A DNA stretch of 42,258 nucleotides, taken from DATCKG01 sp036562385. Lineage in GTDB: Bacteria; Bacillota; Sulfobacillia; Symbiobacteriales; Symbiobacteriaceae. Made by a program: the position numbers and the translations under genes. The stretch spans positions 1 to 42,258 of the forward strand of contig DATCKG010000042.1 in assembly GCA_036562385.1 (NCBI GenBank), read 5' to 3'. The notes beneath the pieces were generated by a model. That model did not search any database. It was given only the letters and a program-made list of their open reading frames with translations, and was not told where the DNA came from. Below, piece by piece: positions 40,979 through 42,258 of this stretch. How positions within the stretch are numbered: the stretch's first letter is position 1; the number at the start of each line of letters is the position of its first letter.

Positions 40979-41597
40979 CAGCAGCGGATGCCCCCTTCCG
41001 GTTAAGTGTGTGCTTGTAGTCTCTCCCGAAGAGGTTGCTGCGGATGCACCGGCCGAGGCGCTTGCAAAAACGGGAAAGTGGCGCGCCGTAAATAACCGAA
41101 CGTGGACAAAATGGAAAGGCCCGGCGGGCATGTGACCTGACGGGCCTCACTACTTTATTTCAGGCAAGATATCAACGAATGCTTGAAATTCGGGTGCGTC
41201 TTAGTTTGCATGTATTGAGACAGGCTGCTAAGTCGACTACCAGGGTGTGAACGCTGCAAGCCTGCGAGGGCAGGGCGGCGTGCTTTTGGTGGCGTCTCTA
41301 CTCACGCCTTCCGGACTCCTCCGATCTGTTCGGTAATGCTGTGGCGAACCAGAAAGCGAGCGTACGCTCGTTCGGTTCCGTCGCCTATGTTGGTTTTCCC
41401 TGAGTTCCCCTCCACCAAAGGATTCTTTGAGGCGTAGGGTGAGGGCAGTGCACATTGACCGTTGGGAGGATCGTGGGTCTTCGAAGTGAAATTATCAAAC
41501 CAGTCCTGAGTGTGCCGGATCCATGATTTTACAGCGCTTTGATACTAACGCCTTCTTTTCTCGGGAATGGCCTAGTTCTGATGCGGGTTTCGTTAGT
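40979..41597. other. Gene-free region and CRISPR leader
   Basis: No gene is supported in these 600 bases. The left part must hold the deacetylase promoter. The middle part (41237-41455) has an open minus-strand frame with no family resemblance. A dispersed repeat copy lies at 41326. The last 130 bases are less GC-rich and look like a CRISPR leader. ACTAACG (41544-41550) and CGTTAGT (41591-41597) form an inverted repeat ending exactly at the first CRISPR repeat. Confidence 0.45.
41326..41350 (+). repeat. Dispersed TGTTCGCA-type repeat copy upstream of the CRISPR array
   Basis: CTGTTCGGTAATGCTGTGGC, then GAACC, matches the repeat family with two changes in the core. In this copy GTTCG and CGAAC form an inverted repeat at its ends. 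Confidence 0.6.
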
Positions 41598-42053
41598 ATT
41601 GTCCCCACGCGTGTGGGGGTGGACCGGCGGAATGGGATATCCTGGATGGGATCTTGAAATTGTCCCCACGCGTGTGGGGGTGGACCGGCATCGCCCGCCG
41701 CATTATCTCCGACCCCGCCGTTGTCCCCACGCGCGTGGGGGTGGACCAGTCCGATGACGGCTGCGATGGCCTGCTTGGTCGTTGTCCCCACGCGCGTGGG
41801 GGTGGACCGCCCCCACCTCCACATAGGAGATGGGGGCCTATGTTGTCCCCACGCGCGTGGGGGTGGACCGAGATCCCACGCATCCGCGCCGCATTTTTCG
41901 CAGTTGTCCCCACGCGCGTGGGGGTGGACCGCCGGCCGCCATCAACCCGGACAAGCTGGAGGCGTTGTCCCCACGCGCGTGGGGGTGGACCGAACCAGGT
42001 CATTCGGGTTCTGGACGGCATCGTATTGTCGATACGCGCGTGGGGTGCTGATG
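41598..42053 (+). CRISPR. Type I-E-like CRISPR array, eight repeats and seven spacers
   Basis: The 29-bp repeats begin GTTGTCCCCACG and end GGGGTGGACCG, with an 8-bp palindromic stem CCCCACGC/GCGTGGGG. Starts are 41598, 41659, 41720, 41781, 41842, 41903, 41964 and 42025; all seven spacers are 32 bp. Repeats 1 and 2 begin with A and carry GTGTGG; repeat 3 ends in A. Repeat 8 is degenerate at both its CCCC block and its 3' end, which marks the leader-distal end, so the leader should be on the left. Repeat form and 61-bp period match type I-E. No cas gene lies in the window; a cas locus may be just outside or elsewhere. Confidence 0.97.
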
Positions 42054-42258
42054 GCAAAGGTTGTGGGTCTGAGATGGTCTGTCGGTCCGCCGGGAAGTCA
42101 GCCGAGTGCATGAGCGACCACAGGACTTGTTGCGCCCCTGTTCTCCCCACGTTTCCCCCTGTGCCGGGGGTTAGCGTCCGTGGCTCCGCCACAATTCTAG
42201 TGAACAAACCAAAAGCGGCCGAAAACTATTCCCTACTGGCAACCGTAGACTTGCCACC
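42054..42258. other. Sequence after the CRISPR array
   Basis: No gene is seen. GTTCTCCCCACG (42140-42151) matches the first 12 bases of the CRISPR repeat at 11 positions but is out of register with the array; it may be a decayed repeat. A small CCCCC/GGGGG hairpin follows. Confidence 0.3.

Noticed and set aside
41237..41455. A 72-codon minus-strand frame before the CRISPR array
   Set aside because: No recognisable family, no ribosome binding site, and arginine-rich composition typical of chance frames in GC-rich DNA.
41593..42207. A 204-codon minus-strand frame with repeated GPPPRAWGQ units, and similar plus-strand frames
   Set aside because: It runs straight through the CRISPR array; the periodic peptide is only the translated repeat.

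Overview
The window looks like a chromosomal segment of a high-GC, Gram-positive, moderately thermophilic Firmicute, most probably Symbiobacterium or a close relative. The base composition is strongly GC-rich, but the gene families are Bacillus/Clostridium types: a GapB-like GAPDH, a BkdAA/BkdAB/BkdB complex, LytS/LytR, a GluP-like rhomboid, YhaO/YhaN, a PdaB-like deacetylase and YebC. GTG and TTG starts are frequent and are usually preceded by strong purine-rich ribosome binding sites. The genus assignment is inference; no database was searched.

Layout. 1-102: 3' end of a 23S rRNA gene, followed by a bidirectional terminator with no 5S gene visible. 213-1815 (minus): ROK glucokinase and a YczE-type membrane protein. 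1932-7279: a polyol/glycerol operon with its own promoter (GlpA-like and GlpB-like flavoproteins, a CoxG-like protein, a DeoR regulator and a GlpK-type kinase). 7465-9380: inositol-phosphatase-family protein and a convergent GapB-like GAPDH. 9507-14592: a branched-chain 2-oxoacid dehydrogenase operon in the order E3-E1alpha-E1beta-E2, followed after a small minus-strand membrane gene by lipoyl synthase. 16191-21618: an MBL hydrolase, a lipoprotein with lamin-tail and phospholipase-D-like domains whose HKD motifs are broken, and a LytS/LytR two-component pair. 21617-23549: folE and an eroded dihydropteroate-synthase-like protein. 23768-26999: a DUF2203 gene and a convergent glcD-glcF pair.

27000-28950 is the most unusual part. 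Six or seven copies of a roughly 20-bp motif (core TGTTCGCA...TGTGGC) stand mostly 39-40 bp apart in front of a well-formed promoter. That promoter drives an intact gene that looks like an IS1595-family transposase whose catalytic acidic residues have been replaced. Two more motif copies lie behind the gene in the opposite orientation. Further copies occur inside the yhaN-like gene (38341) and upstream of the CRISPR array (41326). A domesticated transposase paired with a dispersed repeat family is the best candidate here for an undescribed system.

28951-40978: a hypothetical gene, a HEXXH-containing gluzincin-like protein, a YceI lipoprotein, yebC, pgi with a GluP-type rhomboid, a small RRM protein, a solitary CHR domain, an SbcD/SbcC-like YhaO/YhaN pair with an omega-amidase-type hydrolase, and a PdaB-like polysaccharide deacetylase. 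41598-42053: a type I-E-like CRISPR array of eight 29-bp repeats (the last degenerate) with seven 32-bp spacers and no cas genes in view.

Together the genes describe flexible central carbon use (glycerol/polyol entry, glucokinase, Pgi, GAPDH, glycolate/lactate oxidation, branched-chain keto-acid oxidation with lipoate synthesis), plus folate/pterin synthesis, envelope functions and DNA repair.
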